60,757 bases of DNA, from contig NZ_FMKA01000021.1 of assembly GCF_900096945.1 (NCBI RefSeq), forward strand, positions 1-60,757, in the 5' to 3' direction. The notes under the pieces are model-generated. The model was not told where the DNA came from. It did no database searches and saw only the letters and a program-made list of their open reading frames with translations. The translations under genes and the position numbers were made by a program. Positions within the stretch are counted from its first letter, which is position 1; each line of letters begins with the position of its first letter. Shown here piece after piece: positions 26,342 to 34,906 of this stretch. Origin of the DNA: Anaerobium acetethylicum (GTDB lineage: Bacteria; Bacillota; Clostridia; Lachnospirales; Lachnospiraceae).

Positions 26342-27156
26342 CTGTAATATTCGATATCCGCTTTCAGGCAGTCATATCTTGTTCCTTCATAGGTATATTC
26401 CCGTTCCACGATATAAGCTGCACATCCCTGGGCATCTGCTGCCGCCTTCAGTTTCTTCCAGTCCACAAGTCCATCCCCTGCCGGGCAGTTGATTTTCTTG
26501 CTGCGCTCCATGGCCTGCTTCTGTTCCTCTGAAAACTGGACTTTCCCATCTTCCCCGGTTCTGATATCTGCCGGATTGAACGGTGGCTGAACCCCGAGGA
26601 CTTCCCCGCTCTCCTTGATATGGACCAGCTTGATCCTGCCTGCGTGCCTGTTTATAAATGCAATCGGATCCACTCCGGCTGCGGCACACCATCCCGCATC
26701 CAGTTCAAATCCAACCTTGTCAGGATCCGTATGCTCCATCAGGATTTCCAGAATCATTTTCCCGCCGCAGTCAAGGAACTCCTGCGTATGGTTGTGGTAG
26801 GTCAGCATGATTCCGTGCCTGGAACATTCCGCCCCGATGCTGTTCAGCTTCACCGCAAATTCAATTGCCGCTGCCTCGTCAGGAAGGTAATGCATACCGA
26901 TCCCCATGAACTTCAGCCCCAGCGTTTCTGCATAAGGAATCATCCCTTCTATCTTGTCTGCATCCGCATGCAGGGAAACCGCCTCCAGGCCTGTTTCTTT
27001 CAGCATATCCGCCAGTTTCTCCGGCTCCATAGCCAGATTTGGTCCGAACAGCTCCACCCCGTCAAATCCCAATTCAGCAGCACTCCTGAAGTTCTTCTCA
27101 TTCTCAGCCGGATTGAAGCTGTCGAATGAGTACATCTGTACATATAATTTATCCAT
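26338..27156 (-). CDS. Sugar phosphate isomerase/epimerase-type TIM-barrel protein (unpaired)
   Basis: 272 aa, IolE/xylose-isomerase-like barrel. LHADADKI, YHNHTQEF, FELDAGWCAAAG and LVHIKE provide the usual metal-ligand strands, and a late IVEREY holds the last glutamate. Smaller than the three deglycosidase alpha proteins and with no DUF6379 partner, so more likely an isomerase, epimerase or 3-keto-glycoside processing enzyme. GGAGG Shine-Dalgarno. R2 copy d inserted at its end: restoring the pre-insertion sequence gives YYRQM-stop, so it lost two residues. Near GPH transporter 2. Confidence 0.8.
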   Translation of the reverse strand: MDKLYVQMYSFDSFNPAENEKNFRSAAELGFDGVELFGPNLAMEPEKLADMLKETGLEAVSLHADADKIEGMIPYAETLGLKFMGIGMHYLPDEAAAIEFAVKLNSIGAECSRHGIMLTYHNHTQEFLDCGGKMILEILMEHTDPDKVGFELDAGWCAAAGVDPIAFINRHAGRIKLVHIKESGEVLGVQPPFNPADIRTGEDGKVQFSEEQKQAMERSKKINCPAGDGLVDWKKLKAAADAQGCAAYIVEREYTYEGTRYDCLKADIEYYR

Positions 27157-27247
27157 CGTTTTCCTCCCTGTTAACCTTCTTTCTGCCCCCGGCTCCTTTT
27201 AACGATCGAATCGTTCGCCTCACGCAGAGTATTTTTTTTTGCTCATT

Positions 27248-27278
27248 GTAACTGTTCAGAACACCTGTCCTGTGAGAA
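27248..27278. repeat. R2 end fragment
   Basis: GTAACTGTTCAGAAC followed by a diverged CACCTGTCCTGTGAG matches the inverted right end of R2 (copy d). The rest of the element is missing. Confidence 0.65.
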
Positions 27279-27315
27279 AAAGAAAGACACCTGTCTGAAA
27301 GTGTCTTTCTCTGTA
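27276..27315 (-). terminator. Terminator after GPH transporter 2
   Basis: GAAAGACAC / GTGTCTTTC stem with an A-rich plus-strand left flank that gives a T-run on the minus strand. It lies about 95 bp beyond the transporter stop. Confidence 0.75.
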
Positions 27316-27406
27316 AGGGGATTCTTGCTTTTGTTGTTTTTTATCTTTTTGTACTTTTTATATTTGAGTTTCTTATTTCTATTTTATTCATTACTTCCTG
27401 GCTGTA

Positions 27407-28819
27407 TTATTCTGTCACTTCTCTTGCCGCCACACCTCTTGCGACCTCTTCTCTTGCGATCTCTTCTCTTGCTGTCACTTCTTTTGAACGAAGCCTGTTA
27501 CGGATGGCTTCATTTTTCTCCTGATTCAGCGGATATAAATACAGGGGAACCAGAGATAAGAGCATGAATGCCGCAGGGATCAGATTAACAACAAGGTTGA
27601 TTCCATTCATCGCCTGAAGGGTCTGTTCAGCATTAGCCACATATCCGAAAGCACCGATCATCATGATTCCGATAGAACCGCCGATAGCGCTTGCCATTTT
27701 TGTTGATAAGCTTACTGTTGCATAAGATGTACCATCTGCACGTACGCCTGTTTTATCCTCTGCATAATCGATTGCTTCTGCAATCATGGACATTGGAATC
27801 GGAGCTGAGAAACTGAAGATTCCGAACAGAGCTGTAAGGATCATCAGCATGGTAATGTTGCTGATATCTGTAAAAAATAATGCTGTCAGTACTGCTGCAG
27901 ATCCGATATAGGAAATCGTGCACATCTTCTTCTTTCCGACTTTTTCCACGAATCTGGATGTTACCAGGATGGAAACTGCGGTGCAGATTGACGGAAGCAT
28001 CATTAGCGGTGCGATCAGGTCAAAGCGTTTCAGTACATAGATGTAATAGTAGATTACGGTACCAAGACGTCCAAAAATCGCTATCAGGGAAAACAGCATA
28101 ATCATGAAGATGCAGATCAGCGGCTTGTTTGTCAATACTACCTTGAACGTAGTCCTGAATGGAATCTTTTCTTCTTTTACAGGCTGTATGACTTCTTTGC
28201 TTGAGAAGAACAGCAGGTAGAACAATGGTATAGCCAGAAGCGAGAAGACTGCAACTGCCATGGTGTAGCCCTGGGCTGTCGGCGCATCCCCGTTGCTGAA
28301 CTTCAGAAGCAGGGGCATTGCAGCTCCGCTTAACAGTACCGCGCCTAAATTCGTACCGATCATTCTGGCGGAATTCAGCTGGATGATTTCTTCCGGCTTG
28401 TTAGTCATGACCGTACTCAATGCGCCATAAGAAAGATTAACGATAGAATACAGCATCCCCAGGAGGAGATAAGTAGCTCCTGCCCAGATGACTTTGGCTG
28501 TCTGGTTTCCTCCGAAAGCCGGAGATGTAAATGCCAGCACGTTTACAATCGCAAGCAGCGGCGTTCCATATAAAATATATGGTCTGAATCGTCCGAATCT
28601 TGTTCTGGTCCTTTCCGCAATTGCTCCAGTCAACGGATCATCGACTGCATCGTACGCTCTCGCAATCAGCATGATGATACTGACCGCCAATGGTGTAAGG
28701 CCTACTACGTCCGTATAATATACTGTGAGATAAGTACCCACAAATGTCCAGATCAGCTGGCTGGCGAAATCTCCAAGCCCATAGGATATTTTCGTAAATA
28801 ATGACATTTTCTGATTCAT
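27407..28819 (-). CDS. GPH-family (MelB-type) glycoside:cation symporter 2
   Basis: 470 aa, about 12 membrane segments. ISYGLGDFASQLIWTFVGTYL, ARAYDAVDDPLTGAIAERTRTRFGRFRPY and VRADGTSYATVSLSTKMASAIGG are the GPH signatures. GGGAGG Shine-Dalgarno. The C-terminus ends in an unusual hydrophilic tail of repeated (E/A)REE(I/V)A-like units, encoded by about 15-bp tandem repeats at 27415-27485. Likely imports another glycoside. Confidence 0.9.
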   Translation of the reverse strand: MNQKMSLFTKISYGLGDFASQLIWTFVGTYLTVYYTDVVGLTPLAVSIIMLIARAYDAVDDPLTGAIAERTRTRFGRFRPYILYGTPLLAIVNVLAFTSPAFGGNQTAKVIWAGATYLLLGMLYSIVNLSYGALSTVMTNKPEEIIQLNSARMIGTNLGAVLLSGAAMPLLLKFSNGDAPTAQGYTMAVAVFSLLAIPLFYLLFFSSKEVIQPVKEEKIPFRTTFKVVLTNKPLICIFMIMLFSLIAIFGRLGTVIYYYIYVLKRFDLIAPLMMLPSICTAVSILVTSRFVEKVGKKKMCTISYIGSAAVLTALFFTDISNITMLMILTALFGIFSFSAPIPMSMIAEAIDYAEDKTGVRADGTSYATVSLSTKMASAIGGSIGIMMIGAFGYVANAEQTLQAMNGINLVVNLIPAAFMLLSLVPLYLYPLNQEKNEAIRNRLRSKEVTAREEIAREEVARGVAAREVTE

Positions 28820-29150
28820 ATTATTCCTCCCGAAACAGTATTTTTGATTACATATATATAATAATCGAAAACAGCGTTCCTTCCATTCAACATTTTAGTT
28901 AATATCACGTTGATTTTTGACTACTTCCTGACTCTCCTATGGTGTTTTTTGATATCCAGACAAATATTATAGCATGTTTTTTGTTCTTTTTGTCTAAAAT
29001 GTTTCTTTTTGTTTCCGCACAAACAAAAAGAAGGCGCCAGGCCTTCTTTTTTGTTCTATATTTTGTTCTAAACTGCTTTCTTATGTTTAAAAATAGGTAT
29101 GATTTTTCTGGTGACTACGTAAAATGCTGAACGGAATCGCTGCCCGCAAT
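28820..29150. other. Intergenic region with promoter for GPH transporter 2
   Basis: About 330 bp, AT-rich. It contains the terminator at 29021-29054 and, nearer 28820, the leader of the transporter (GGGAGGAAT). No coding signal and no R1 or R2 copy. Confidence 0.5.
29021..29054 (-). terminator. Terminator after the nitroreductase gene
   Basis: AAAAAGAAGGC / GCCTTCTTTTTT stem with a short loop and T-run on either strand, roughly 97 bp beyond the minus-strand stop. Confidence 0.82.
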
Positions 29151-29747
29151 TTATATTACATAATCCGTGGCAATCTTCGACAGCGTCAATTTCCTTTCTT
29201 TAAACGGAGCGGCCGCTTTTCCCAATGCCATGGCTGAAACAGGTACGAAGCCTTGCGGCACCATCAGCTCTCTGCAAAGTTCTTCATCCGCCGATAAGGC
29301 TGCCATAACCCCCAGCAGATATACAGTTCCAAGCCCAAGGTCTGTTGCGGCCAGCGACATGTTTTCTACGATACAGGCAGCGTTGCAGTAGAGAGACGGA
29401 TTCTGGTTCTCCGGAATCTGTGCTGATATAAGGATTACCGTCGGTGCCCCATAAGTAGGGCGTATGTCCGGATTTCCAGTTGCCTTCACGGCAGCTGCAT
29501 TTATTTTCGCAAGCATATCTGCATTCTGAATTACGGTAAGCTTCACAGTCTCAAACTTGGCACCTCCTATCGGAGCCGCATTCGCCGCTTCCAGTATGGT
29601 CTGCAGGTCCTTGTCTGAAATCTGTTCTCCCAGGTAAGACCTGCAGGACTGCCTTTGTTCAATTGCTTTCATTGTTTCCATATTGCTTCTGATGAATCCG
29701 CAGTGTGCATCAGCTGATGCGGATCCATCTTCCTCCCTTCCTTGCAT
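29151..29747 (-). CDS. Nitroreductase family protein
   Basis: 198 aa. FMN-binding nitroreductase fold: MKAIEQRQSCRSYLGEQISD at the start of the domain, ANAAPIGGAKFETV, and C-terminal PVSAMALGKAAAPFKERKLTLSKIA. Members use NAD(P)H to reduce nitro groups, quinones, enones or flavins. The longest frame starts at 29747 with AGGATATAAG upstream; domain alignment instead fits starts at 29681 or 29672, so the first about 22 residues are doubtful. Follows the HPr-like gene directly. May recycle flavin or reduce an aglycone. Confidence 0.8.
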   Translation of the reverse strand: MQGREEDGSASADAHCGFIRSNMETMKAIEQRQSCRSYLGEQISDKDLQTILEAANAAPIGGAKFETVKLTVIQNADMLAKINAAAVKATGNPDIRPTYGAPTVILISAQIPENQNPSLYCNAACIVENMSLAATDLGLGTVYLLGVMAALSADEELCRELMVPQGFVPVSAMALGKAAAPFKERKLTLSKIATDYVI

Positions 29748-29748
29748 C

Positions 29749-29976
29749 TTATATCCTATACTGCTCTATATTTTTTAATAATTCGTCCGGCTTATCAGCA
29801 TGTATAATCAGTTCAACATCAGAAGAGTTATGCAGGGTCAGTACTCCAAGTAAAGATTTTGCATCCACATAATAACTGCCACAACGCAAATCACATTCAT
29901 ACTCATATTTATTCAGGATATTGATAAAGCCTGCCACTTCCTCTACCCCACCTAATTCCACTGAAACTTTTGTCAT
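29749..29976 (-). CDS. HPr-like protein lacking the phosphorylation histidine
   Basis: 75 aa. The middle block AKSLLGVLTLHNSSDVELIIHADKPDELL matches the conserved second half of HPr (LKSIMGVMSL, IxxxG-like strand). The N-terminal half lacks the GLHARPA phosphorylation loop with His-15. It is therefore not a PTS phosphocarrier; Crh-like regulators also lack the histidine but keep Ser-46, and here LKSIMG corresponds to AKSLLG with serine kept. Start at 29976 has AGGAG with 9-nt spacing. It sits between flavodoxin-fold reductase 2 and the nitroreductase. A regulatory function is possible; not recognised precisely. Confidence 0.65.
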   Translation of the reverse strand: MTKVSVELGGVEEVAGFINILNKYEYECDLRCGSYYVDAKSLLGVLTLHNSSDVELIIHADKPDELLKNIEQYRI

Positions 29977-30085
29977 AAAATTCATCTCCTTTTATAATTT
30001 AAAATTTTATTTCCCAAAATGCCCTGACTGCTCCTCCCAAAAACATTCGGATCTGGTGCAAAATGCTGATAAGTCTTCTCCGAAT

Positions 30086-31051
30086 TTACTGCATATTTGC
30101 GATTGTATCCTCGAAGTTTATATATTTCTCCATCATCTTCGGTAAGGTTTCCTTGTTTGCTACCAGCTTAGGAACGCATACCTTGATCATATTTTGAATT
30201 TCATTATAGTGTTCATAAATACCAATCTTCGTATTTCGTGCGCGGGCAATTTCTTCCTCTGGCCAGTTTATTTTTACCTTGCCATCATCAATTGACATAT
30301 CGCCCCAGATTCCGCAAATCGGACATTCTACTTTTGTAGTGCCGTTCATGGAGAGCAGCGAATTATGGCATGCAGGACAAATCCCTTCATCGCCTGACCA
30401 TTCATTTACTTCTTCATATGGTTTTCCAATCGATTCTGCAACTGTTTTTCCTAATTCAGCACATTTTTCCATCAATGCCGAATCAAAAAGCGGATGCCCG
30501 GTTCTTCCCTGGTCATAGGCATCTACATGCCCCACACACTTCATGCAGAACGAAAAACCGAATAAATCAAGCATCGGAAGCCCCAGAGACACCCAATTGT
30601 GCGTTTCCGCTCCGCCAACAGAGATATACCCCGTATAACGATCCTTAAAATATCTCGCATCTAATTCAGGCTTTCCTTCTTCTTTCCTTTTCCTGTTTTC
30701 TTCAATAAGGGCAGCTCTGTCATGAGACGGTCCAAAACGGTCCACAAAGTTCTTGAATTGTCCTACAATACCTACCGCATATACCGGAGCAGCTATAATA
30801 ATGCCATCTGCCTCCAGACAGGCTTCTTCCAAAATGTGATAATCATCTTTAAAACAGCAATGAATTTCAACTTCTCCTTTTTCCCGCAAACGGCTGCAGT
30901 AATCACATGCCCGGCAATGGCCTATGTCCATACGAACTGCATTGATGAACTGTACATCTGCACCAGCAGCTTTTGCTGCAAAAAGAGCTTCTTTTACCAT
31001 CACATCACTACGTTGATTCATTCTTCCAAACGATATTCCTAAAATTTTCAT
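30086..31051 (-). CDS. Flavodoxin-fold NAD(P)H-dependent oxidoreductase 2 with zinc ribbon
   Basis: 321 aa after choosing the start at 31051 (GGAGGACTAAC upstream), the same length as reductase 1 at 21970 and only a few percent different in sequence. Cysteine cluster CRACDYCSRLR with CCFKDD; FMN region AAPVYAVGIVGQFKNFVDRFGP; terminal zinc-ribbon CPACHNSLLS and CPICGIWGD. The upstream 120 bp, including a hairpin, are also duplicated. Heads a unit with the HPr-like and nitroreductase genes. Confidence 0.82.
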   Translation of the reverse strand: MKILGISFGRMNQRSDVMVKEALFAAKAAGADVQFINAVRMDIGHCRACDYCSRLREKGEVEIHCCFKDDYHILEEACLEADGIIIAAPVYAVGIVGQFKNFVDRFGPSHDRAALIEENRKRKEEGKPELDARYFKDRYTGYISVGGAETHNWVSLGLPMLDLFGFSFCMKCVGHVDAYDQGRTGHPLFDSALMEKCAELGKTVAESIGKPYEEVNEWSGDEGICPACHNSLLSMNGTTKVECPICGIWGDMSIDDGKVKINWPEEEIARARNTKIGIYEHYNEIQNMIKVCVPKLVANKETLPKMMEKYINFEDTIANMQ

Positions 31052-31166
31052 GTTAGTCCTCCACATATTTTCTTAATCTGTACTTATAATTTACACCAAA
31101 TCATTCGTTTGCGCTTTCTGTATTATCGCTTATATACCGTTCATTTTCGTCTGTCAGAATGTTGTA

Positions 31167-31217
31167 AAAAAGAACACAACAAAAATCCACGTATGATTTT
31201 TGATATGTTCTTTTTAC
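31167..31217 (-). terminator. Terminator after the CoA-transferase genes
   Basis: AAAAAGAACACAACAAAAATC / GATTTTTGATATGTTCTTTTT stem with a short loop, 5 bp past the stop at 31222. It is homologous to the terminator at 23053, implying a segmental duplication of terminator plus flavodoxin gene. Confidence 0.85.
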
Positions 31218-31221
31218 ACTT

Positions 31222-31875
31222 TTATAGCTCTATTGTTTTTAAATCTGCATCCACGATCAGTTCTGCTTCCGTGAGTCTCTGCACCTCTTCTACTGTGGTA
31301 TTTCCGGCAATCTCTTTTAGCAGGAATCCTTCAGCCGTCACTTCAATCACGGCCAGTTCCGTCACAATCAGATTTACTTTGTTCACAGCCGTTGGTGGCA
31401 GTGTTACCTTCTTTAGCAGTTTCGGTGCGCCTTTTACTGTATGGGTGGTGGCAATAATCACTTTCTTTGCACCGACTACCAGATCCATGGCTCCACCCAT
31501 TCCCGGCACCATCTTTCCCGGTACGATGTGGCTGGCCAGAGTTCCCGTTTCATCCACCTGAAGTGCACCCAGAATCGTTGCGTCTACATGGCCTCCACGG
31601 ATAATACCAAACGCAGTACAGCTGTCAAAGTAGCACGCTCCCGGAAGGACATTTACATGCTGGTTTCCAGAATTCACGCAGTCCTTATCCTCAGTTCCAG
31701 ACTCGCATAATCCACCCATACCCAGTATCCCGTTCTCTGACTGCAGGGTAATGTGCACATCCTTAGGCAGATAATTGGATACCAATGTAGGAAGCCCGAT
31801 TCCTAAGTTTACCACATCTCCGTCCTGCAGCTCCTGTGCTACACGGCGGGCTATCAGCTCTTTTTCGGTTGCCAT
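31222..31875 (-). CDS. 3-oxoacid (acetoacetate) CoA-transferase subunit B
   Basis: 217 aa. Family I CoA-transferase beta subunit: [13 protein letters not shown], the catalytic glutamate in [31 protein letters not shown]. Transfers CoA between a 3-oxoacid such as acetoacetate and acetyl- or butyryl-CoA. Start overlaps the A-subunit stop (ATGA), indicating coupled translation. In this setting it would activate acetoacetate released from ring cleavage so the adjacent thiolase can split it. Confidence 0.92.
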   Translation of the reverse strand: MATEKELIARRVAQELQDGDVVNLGIGLPTLVSNYLPKDVHITLQSENGILGMGGLCESGTEDKDCVNSGNQHVNVLPGACYFDSCTAFGIIRGGHVDATILGALQVDETGTLASHIVPGKMVPGMGGAMDLVVGAKKVIIATTHTVKGAPKLLKKVTLPPTAVNKVNLIVTELAVIEVTAEGFLLKEIAGNTTVEEVQRLTEAELIVDADLKTIEL

Positions 31876-32531
31876 CAGACTTCACCTCCTACGATATAAT
31901 CCACAAAGATGGCCGGGGTCATGACCTGGTTCGGATCCAGTTCCCCAACCTCCACTATCTTTTCTGCCGCCACAATCACTGTCTTTGCTGCCGTGGCCAT
32001 ACATGGGTTGAAGTTTTTGGTCGTGGCATTGTAGTATACGTTGCCTGCCTTGTCCACAATACTGCCGCGAATCAGGGCTACATCCGCTTTCAAGGGCATC
32101 TCGATCAGATATTCCACTCCGGCCAGGGTGATTTTCTGCTTTCCGTTCTCCACGTCAGTTCCAACTCCTGTAGGGGTCAGTACCCCGCCAAGTCCTGCTC
32201 CGCCGGCACGGATTTTTTCCGCCAGAGAGCCCTGTGGCACCAGTTCCACCTCAAGTTCCCCGTTTACCATCTGCGCTCCCGTTTCCGGATTGAGCCCGAT
32301 GTGGGAAGCAGTGATGCTTTTGATTGCTTTTGCACTGATCAGTTTTCCAATCCCCCGTCCTGGTATGCCGGAATCGTTGGCAATCACGTGTAACTCTCTG
32401 ATTTCTTTTTTCACGATTCCATCCACCAGGATTTCTGGTGTGCCGCAGGCCATAAATCCACCGATCATCACCGTGTCTCCGTCGTGGATATGGCTCATGG
32501 CTTCTTCCACCGTAACAATCTTATTTTTCAT
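31875..32531 (-). CDS. 3-oxoacid (acetoacetate) CoA-transferase subunit A
   Basis: 218 aa. Family I alpha subunit: [66 protein letters not shown] and the end [11 protein letters not shown]. Start at 32531 with GGAGATAATT. Forms a heterotetramer with the B subunit. R2 copy e separates it from the thiolase gene upstream. Confidence 0.92.
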   Translation of the reverse strand: MKNKIVTVEEAMSHIHDGDTVMIGGFMACGTPEILVDGIVKKEIRELHVIANDSGIPGRGIGKLISAKAIKSITASHIGLNPETGAQMVNGELEVELVPQGSLAEKIRAGGAGLGGVLTPTGVGTDVENGKQKITLAGVEYLIEMPLKADVALIRGSIVDKAGNVYYNATTKNFNPCMATAAKTVIVAAEKIVEVGELDPNQVMTPAIFVDYIVGGEV

Positions 32532-32610
32532 AATTATCTCCATTCTGCAACAGCCTGCCACTCAGGAACTGCAGGCATATAGTTTAACCGGGAATATCTT
32601 ATCTTTCTAC

Positions 32611-32753
32611 GTAACTATTCAGGACTACGTCCTTCATAGTCACATATGAGGCACACAAATTGCAAAACCAGCAATTTGGCGCACGAATTTCTCAGATTTT
32701 TATGCAAAATCAGCATAAAAACACCTCGCGAGACAGGGGGTCTGAACAGTTAT
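32611..32753. mobile_element. R2 MITE, copy e, at the thiolase stop codon
   Basis: 143 bp, GTAACTATTCAGGAC to GAACAGTTAT, flanked by CTTTCTAC and CTTTCCAC (8 bp, one mismatch). The last TTA of the element lies on the thiolase stop codon (32750-32752). Pre-insertion sequence also encodes VER-stop, so the protein was unchanged. Confidence 0.92.
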
Positions 32754-33928
32754 CTTTCCACAATCATGGCAGTACCCATTCCGCCGCCGATGCACAGTGA
32801 GGCAAGACCAAGTTTTGACTCTCTCTTTTTCATCTCATAAAGCAGGGTGGTCAGAATTCTTGCACCAGAACATCCGATAGGGTGTCCCAGAGCAATGGCG
32901 CCGCCATTTACATTTGTCTTTTCTGCATCAAAGCCCAACTCATTGCACACGCACAGCGCCTGTACTGCGAACGCCTCATTTGCTTCCACAAGATCCAGGT
33001 CTTCTGACTTGATTCCGGCAATTTTCATGGCTTTTTCACAGGATGGAACCACGCCATATCCCATAATGGACGGATCCACTCCGGCAGAGGCGTAGGATTT
33101 AATCGTTGCCATAACCGGAAGTCCCAGGCTTTCCGCTTTGTCCCTGGACATCAGAAGCAGCATGGCTGCCCCATCATTAATGCCGGAAGCATTGCCTGCG
33201 GTTACCGTACCATCTTTCTGAAATGCCGCCCCGAGCTTTGAAAGTTTTTCTGCAGTCGTTCCGTAGCGTGGAAATTCGTCTGTATCAAATATGATCGGAT
33301 CTCCTTTTCGCTGAGGGATGATAACAGGCACAATCTCATCTTTGAATTTTCCGGCTTTTATGGCTTCTTCTGCCCGTTTCTGGCTTTCTGCCGCAAAAGC
33401 GTCCTGTTCTTCCCTGGTAATGTTCCATTTTTCTGCAATGTTTTCTGCTGTCATTCCCATGTGATAATTGTTAAAAGCATCCCATAAACCGTCCTGAATC
33501 ATGCTGTCCAGAATTGTATCATGCCCCATCTTCAGTCCAAATCGTGCCTTTTTCATGACATAAGCCGCATTGCTCATACTTTCTGTTCCGCCCGCCAGAA
33601 CCACGTCGCAGTCCCCTGCCTTGATCATCTGTGCTGCAAGACTGATGGCACGAAGCCCTGAACCGCAGACTTTACTGATCGTCATGGCTGGCGTTGTTTC
33701 CGGAATGCCTGCCTGGATGGCAACCTGTCTTGCCGGGTTCTGTCCATGTCCGGCAGACAGCACATTTCCGATTACCACTTCTTCTATAAGGCTGCTGTCT
33801 ATTCCAGCCCTCTTAATTACTTCCTGGGCAGCAATTTTACCCAGCTCTACGGCACTGATCTCTTTCAGCGCACCGCCGAAGCTGCCGATGGCCGTTCTTG
33901 CCGCCGATACGATTACTACATCTCTCAT
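32750..33928 (-). CDS. Acetyl-CoA C-acetyltransferase (thiolase)
   Basis: 392 aa. Full thiolase: [15 protein letters not shown] at the N-terminus, nucleophile cysteine in [31 protein letters not shown] (catalytic His and second Cys), and [15 protein letters not shown] at the end. Start at 33928 with GGAGAATT. Splits acetoacetyl-CoA to two acetyl-CoA, matching the CoA-transferase and BKACE genes next to it. In the reverse direction it could feed butyrate formation. Confidence 0.92.
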   Translation of the reverse strand: MRDVVIVSAARTAIGSFGGALKEISAVELGKIAAQEVIKRAGIDSSLIEEVVIGNVLSAGHGQNPARQVAIQAGIPETTPAMTISKVCGSGLRAISLAAQMIKAGDCDVVLAGGTESMSNAAYVMKKARFGLKMGHDTILDSMIQDGLWDAFNNYHMGMTAENIAEKWNITREEQDAFAAESQKRAEEAIKAGKFKDEIVPVIIPQRKGDPIIFDTDEFPRYGTTAEKLSKLGAAFQKDGTVTAGNASGINDGAAMLLLMSRDKAESLGLPVMATIKSYASAGVDPSIMGYGVVPSCEKAMKIAGIKSEDLDLVEANEAFAVQALCVCNELGFDAEKTNVNGGAIALGHPIGCSGARILTTLLYEMKKRESKLGLASLCIGGGMGTAMIVER

Positions 33929-33977
33929 TCTGTAATTCTCCATTTCTGATTACCGGAGATACCGGTCGTTGTTATAT

Positions 33978-34823
33978 TTATTTTGTATTACAGTTTTTCA
34001 ACCCCAAAATCAAACGTGTTTCGTCAGGTGTCGCGATAGTCTTGCCAAGTTCCGTTACAATTCGTTTTGTCCGTTCCACAAATTCCACATTGGATTTTGC
34101 CAGCTTCCCTTTTTCATACAAAATATTATCTTCCATGCCGACACGGACATTTCCGCCAAGGGCCAGGGCTGCATACATGATTGGAAGATGTCCTTTTCCA
34201 ATCCCCAGTGCACCCCAGGTACAGTCTTCCGGCAGCAGATTTACGAGAAATACCAGATTCTCCACCGTTGCAGTCATTCCACCTGGTACTCCAAGCACAA
34301 ACTGGAAGTGGAGCGGGGCCTTTAAGAAACCTTTTTTCAGCAGATACAGGGCATTATATACCATGCCGGCATCAAAAATCTCAATCTCAGGTTTTACGTC
34401 CACCTGGTTCATCTCCACTGCCAGCTTTTCCAGAAACTGCGGACTATTTTCAAACACACAGTTATTCTGCCAGTTCATGGAACCGCAGTCATAAGATGCC
34501 ATTTCCGGTCTTAGTTCACGAAACGGTCTGATTCTCACTTCATCTTCCAGGCCGATTCCTCCGGAAGTGGTCAGGTTTATGACGATATCACAACGCTCCC
34601 TTACCAGCTTTACGGTCTCTTCAAACTTGTCAAAATCCATGGAAGCATTGAACTCATCATCCCTTACGTGGATATGAGCTACAGAAGCACCAGCTTCACA
34701 GCATGCTACAATCTCATCTGCTTCTTCCTGTGGAGTCAGCGGTACATAGGGAGTATCTGTTTTCTTTGGCCATGCGCCAGTACAGGCTACGGTTAATATT
34801 ACCTTGTCGCTTGGATTACTCAT
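33978..34823 (-). CDS. BKACE (DUF849) family enzyme, probable triacetate acetoacetate-lyase
   Basis: 281 aa. Beta-keto acid cleavage enzyme fold: metal-binding HIHVRD (about 45-50), TTSGGIGLEDE region, and DAGMVYNALYLLKKGF, FVLGVPGGM, GKGHLPIMYAALALGGNVRVGMEDN motifs. BKACE enzymes condense or cleave a beta-keto acid with acetyl-CoA to acetoacetate plus a CoA ester. Beside a cyclase-family hydrolase, a 3-hydroxyacyl dehydrogenase-like enzyme and an SDR, it fits cleavage of triacetate (3,5-dioxohexanoate) in phloroglucinol degradation. Start at 34823 with AAAGGTGATT; the longer frame from 34865 runs through a hairpin. Confidence 0.85.
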   Translation of the reverse strand: MSNPSDKVILTVACTGAWPKKTDTPYVPLTPQEEADEIVACCEAGASVAHIHVRDDEFNASMDFDKFEETVKLVRERCDIVINLTTSGGIGLEDEVRIRPFRELRPEMASYDCGSMNWQNNCVFENSPQFLEKLAVEMNQVDVKPEIEIFDAGMVYNALYLLKKGFLKAPLHFQFVLGVPGGMTATVENLVFLVNLLPEDCTWGALGIGKGHLPIMYAALALGGNVRVGMEDNILYEKGKLAKSNVEFVERTKRIVTELGKTIATPDETRLILGLKNCNTK

Positions 34824-34845
34824 ATTAAAAATCACCTTTCTGTTT

Positions 34846-34896
34846 TTTGAAAAAAAGGCTGTCACACATAATTAGTAAATGCAACAGCCTTTCATT
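34846..34896 (-). terminator. Hairpin between cyclase and BKACE genes
   Basis: AAAGGCTGT / ACAGCCTTT stem with an A-rich right-hand plus strand that yields a U-run on the minus transcript. It lies 11 bp downstream of the cyclase-family stop and could terminate or partially attenuate. Confidence 0.7.
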
Positions 34897-34906
34897 TAAT
34901 TATGGA

